A stretch of DNA of 64,000 nt from Alicyclobacillus sp. SO9. GTDB lineage: Bacteria; Bacillota; Bacilli; Alicyclobacillales; Alicyclobacillaceae. Positions 61,888 through 64,000 of this stretch are shown here, piece by piece. The stretch spans positions 2,108,001-2,172,000 of the forward strand of contig NZ_CP066339.1 of NCBI RefSeq assembly GCF_016406125.1, given 5' to 3'. Position 1 is the first letter of the stretch. Each line of letters starts with the position of its first letter. Under the pieces are notes generated by a model. It worked only from the letters and a program-made list of their open reading frames with translations, had not been told where the DNA came from and ran no database searches. A program made the position numbers and the translations under genes.

Positions 61888-61995
61888 TTAGTACCCTGCA
61901 CCAGCTCCATACCCGGGAACTAACAAGAAGAAGAGCACGAAGATAATAAGGAATACAACGGCCCATTGTGTATAACCGCCAAAGGCTCCGTACAT
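61888..61995 (-). CDS. YjcZ-type small sporulation membrane protein, 35 aa
   Basis: Starts at ATG 61995 behind AAAGGAGGAG. The N-terminus is MYGAFGGYTQWAVVFL, followed by one hydrophobic helix and the tail VPGYGAGAGY. It lies upstream of the similar gene at 61711 with a 57-base gap, so the two are likely co-transcribed tandem duplicates. Confidence 0.84.
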   Translation of the reverse strand: MYGAFGGYTQWAVVFLIIFVLFFLLVPGYGAGAGY

Positions 61996-62153
61996 CTTAA
62001 CTCCTCCTTTCGTCTTGATGGTACAGAGTATGAGAAGAAAGAGTGCCGCGTAGCGGTATTCGCCCGTTTTTAGACTGTAATTTGCAGGAATGATCCTGCG
62101 AAAAGGAGGTGACGCTTTGCTCGTGAAGTATCCTTACAAACTGGTGCCGGTGT

Positions 62154-62582
62154 CTAGCGGGATTGTTCAGACTTGACTAGGAGGCTATGCATAACCATAA
62201 TGCAGCGGTCCATAATCATTGTTCTTCTGTTGTCATTCGCCAACTGCGCCGCGTCTTCGTCAAACACGCCCTGCTGTGCCCAAATAACCGGAGCGGAAGT
62301 TTTAAGAACATCCTTCACGACGGATGTCAACGCTTCACTTCTTCGAAAGACGTCGACAATATCAACTGCAAACGGAATATCTTGAACAGATGCGTAGGCC
62401 TGCATCCCAAGAACGGAATCCACCTTCGGGTTGACAGGAACTATCCGATATCCGCGCCGCTGCATCTCTTGTGCAACAGCATAGCTCTCCCGGTCAGGGT
62501 TGTCCGAGAGCCCCACTACGGCAATACTTTTGGCTTGTTTTAAAATCGCTTTAATCTCATCATTTGACGGATTTTCAAACAT
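62154..62582 (-). CDS. CoA-binding domain protein (YccU/YneT-like)
   Basis: A 142-residue Rossmann-type CoA-binding protein. SIAVVGLSDNPDRESYAVA near residues 19-37 is the CoA/nucleotide loop, followed by GYRIVPVNPKVDSVLG, VDIVDVFRRSEAL and APVIWAQQGVFDEDAA, all family signatures. DRCIMVMHSLL at the end supplies the conserved CIMxxH. These small proteins resemble the CoA-binding part of succinyl-CoA synthetase; the partner is unknown. ATG 62582 has AAGGGAG on the minus strand. Confidence 0.9.
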   Translation of the reverse strand: MFENPSNDEIKAILKQAKSIAVVGLSDNPDRESYAVAQEMQRRGYRIVPVNPKVDSVLGMQAYASVQDIPFAVDIVDVFRRSEALTSVVKDVLKTSAPVIWAQQGVFDEDAAQLANDNRRTMIMDRCIMVMHSLLVKSEQSR

Positions 62583-62858
62583 GCAAAAAACACTCCCTTA
62601 AAAGTCGTTTGTACCGATTCAATTGCGTACGAATAGATTGTAGGGAAATCATAGCACATCTGTAGCGTCGCGAGAGTCTGCTCTAAAAAACGTTACAGGT
62701 AGTTCATAAAATTCTGGTGCAAAAGCACGAGTTATATGTATGGCGACAGCACATGTGCTGTCGCCTGAACGCTGAATTTGTGTAGTTGTGAGTGCCGCGA
62801 CAGGTGTCGTTGGTTGCCGGGGACAGCACCCGGATGATTGCAGCGTGAGCCATCGAGG

Positions 62859-63116
62859 TTAGCTGCTGCTGCTGCTTTCTCCTTCATAGCCGTGGCCCAT
62901 CATGCCGTAGCCATGGCTTCCCATACCATATCCGTGACCATGCATACCAGCCGCGTGTCCCATACTGGTGCCGTATTCGTGGTGATAGCCCGTTACCGCA
63001 ACACCGCCGCCTCCAGCCGGACCAGCCATTCCGGCAGGAACCAAGAGGAAAAAGAGCACGAAAATGATGAGAAACACAACGGCCCAACGAGTATAGCCTC
63101 CAAATGTACCGTACAC
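62859..63116 (-). CDS. YjcZ-type small membrane protein with His/Gly/Met-rich tail, 85 aa
   Basis: GTG 63116 follows AAAGGAGGG. The first 30 residues (MYGTFGGYTRWAVVFL, hydrophobic helix, LLVPAG) are nearly identical to the paralogues at 61888 and 61711. A tail of about 55 residues follows with about nine histidines, many glycines and methionines (YHHEYGTSMGHAAGMHGHG in part) and a terminal run of five serines. Such a tail could bind Cu, Zn or Ni. This extension is unusual for the family, which is normally 25-50 residues long. Confidence 0.82.
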   Translation of the reverse strand: MYGTFGGYTRWAVVFLIIFVLFFLLVPAGMAGPAGGGGVAVTGYHHEYGTSMGHAAGMHGHGYGMGSHGYGMMGHGYEGESSSSS

Positions 63117-63248
63117 TAGAATCCCTCCTTTGAAGATACCTTATTGAATGTTGGGACAAATGTCTTACGACACGTACATGAGCGGAATTTGAAATCATCC
63201 AGAAACGGCGAATGATATGCGGTATTCGTGGAATTAGCGAATATACGT

Positions 63249-63268
63249 TATAATGTATAAAAATACTG
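63249..63268 (+). promoter_or_regulatory. argC promoter -10 and candidate ArgR/AhrC box
   Basis: TATAAT at 63249-63254 runs into ATGTATAAAAATACTG (63253-63268), which resembles the ArgR/AhrC box (AT-rich, palindromic GTAT/ATAC around the centre). The -35 is weak (TTCGTG, 63225-63230). ArgR bound here would block transcription of argC. Confidence 0.5.
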
Positions 63269-63287
63269 AAGTGAGGTCGTTGCGAAA

Positions 63288-64000
63288 ATGACCCAGTTAG
63301 TCCACGGAGTGAGAGTCGGAATTGTTGGTGCAAGTGGATATTCGGGAGCCGAACTTGTACGAATTCTCCATCACCACACGGGTACAACAGTAAGTTACAT
63401 CGCCGGAAACCATTCAGAAGACCAATCTTGGTCTCAGCTGCGACCGTATCTTCCTGGATATAATGACCTTTTTATGGATGAGTTTGATTTAGACGTGTGT
63501 ATGAAACGCTGTGACGTGGTATTCGTCGCACTGCCCTCAGGAACATCTGGTAAGATTGCTGCTGAATTGTGGAAGGCGGGAATGCCAGTCATCGATTTAT
63601 CAGGAGACTTAAGGCTGTCTGCCGCAGAATATGAGCGATGGTACAAGCAACGGCCCTTGCCGGACGATGCGCTCAAAGCAGCTGTCTATGGACTGACTGA
63701 ATGGAATCGATATAACATACGTGAAGCGAAACTCGTTGCGAATCCAGGTTGCTACGCGACCGCGATTTTAATGGGTCTTAAGCCTCTGCAGAAGCTGGAG
63801 GCTGTACGGAGAGACCTCCCCATTCTTGTGGATGCAAAATCTGGGGTAACAGGAGCTGGGAGGAAACCTCGTGTCTCGGGCTTGTATGCTGAACTAAACA
63901 ATAACTTTTATGCTTATAAAGTGGGTGAGCATCAGCACACCCCTGAAATCGAACGGCATCTTGGGTGGAAGTCTTCTGTACTTCTCACAACGCAGTTACT
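63288..64000 (+). CDS. argC: N-acetyl-gamma-glutamyl-phosphate reductase ArgC (3' cut by window)
   Basis: The first 237 codons of argC. ATG 63288 has GAGGT upstream. The NADP-binding motif VGIVGASGYSGAELVRIL is near residues 10-27, then VALPSGTSGKIAAEL and VIDLSGDLRL near 80-105, the catalytic cysteine in VANPGCYATAILMGL near 152, and GVTGAGRKPR. The enzyme reduces N-acetylglutamyl phosphate to the semialdehyde in arginine synthesis. It heads what is usually an argCJBD operon beyond the window. The frame is open to the last base. Confidence 0.96.
   Translation, partial: MTQLVHGVRVGIVGASGYSGAELVRILHHHTGTTVSYIAGNHSEDQSWSQLRPYLPGYNDLFMDEFDLDVCMKRCDVVFVALPSGTSGKIAAELWKAGMPVIDLSGDLRLSAAEYERWYKQRPLPDDALKAAVYGLTEWNRYNIREAKLVANPGCYATAILMGLKPLQKLEAVRRDLPILVDAKSGVTGAGRKPRVSGLYAELNNNFYAYKVGEHQHTPEIERHLGWKSSVLLTTQL

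Noticed and set aside
62187-62543. 118-codon plus-strand frame
   Set aside because: Exact shadow of the CoA-binding protein gene on the other strand.

Overview
The window reads as chromosome of a Gram-positive, aerobic, endospore-forming member of the Firmicutes, most likely in or near the Alicyclobacillaceae. The grounds are strong AGGAGG-type ribosome binding sites with many GTG and TTG starts, four tiny YjcZ-type sporulation membrane proteins, Bacillus-type genes (alaR-alaT, ribF, ctaA, DUF1450, DUF1641, YukJ-like DUF2278), an SleL/YaaH-like glycosidase and no outer-membrane genes. The genus is an inference. No rRNA, tRNA or CRISPR array was seen.

Positions 1-10.8 kb are an accessory region. 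It holds a run of small plus-strand genes, most of them unrecognised, with a lipoprotein, an RDD membrane protein, an ANT(4')-like nucleotidyltransferase and a HAD phosphatase-like protein. An ArsR/AHSA1 pair follows. Next is a decayed defence cluster: a restriction-type nuclease gene broken by an in-frame amber stop and a frameshift, an intact ABC-three-component effector without its ATPase, a truncated ORF, and the tail of a PglX-like DNA methyltransferase.

Positions 10.8-16.4 kb are a carbohydrate module: GarR-like reductase, DeoR regulator, TIM-barrel isomerase/epimerase, DhaK, DhaL and RpiB, with a perfect 11+5+11 palindrome in front of the catabolic operon. The set suits a keto-tetrose or apulose-type kinase/isomerase route. 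Positions 16.5-35 kb are mostly housekeeping and stress genes: a large GT-C-like membrane protein, DUF420 plus heme A synthase, an ABC-2 permease, hotdog thioesterase, HD hydrolase, acetate/succinate CoA-transferase, an atypical response regulator, RibF, a secreted phosphoesterase, a P-loop/Asp23-like fusion, a CPA2 antiporter and HtrA.

Positions 35-42 kb carry zinc formaldehyde dehydrogenase divergent from a PucR/CdaR-type regulator, then a MacAB-like efflux operon and a DoxX protein. Positions 42.6-50 kb carry a ForCE/YjgCD-type formate dehydrogenase with its DUF1641 partner, a six-TM protein, a PEP mutase/ICL-family lyase, and a LysR regulator divergent from a TDT exporter. Positions 50-64 kb hold a threonine-aldolase-like enzyme, DUF2278, a GH18 protein, alaR-alaT, a second DoxX protein, a DHA2 drug exporter preceded by an 11-bp triple repeat, a nitroreductase, a CPA1 antiporter, three YjcZ-type genes, a CoA-binding protein and the start of argC with a candidate ArgR box.
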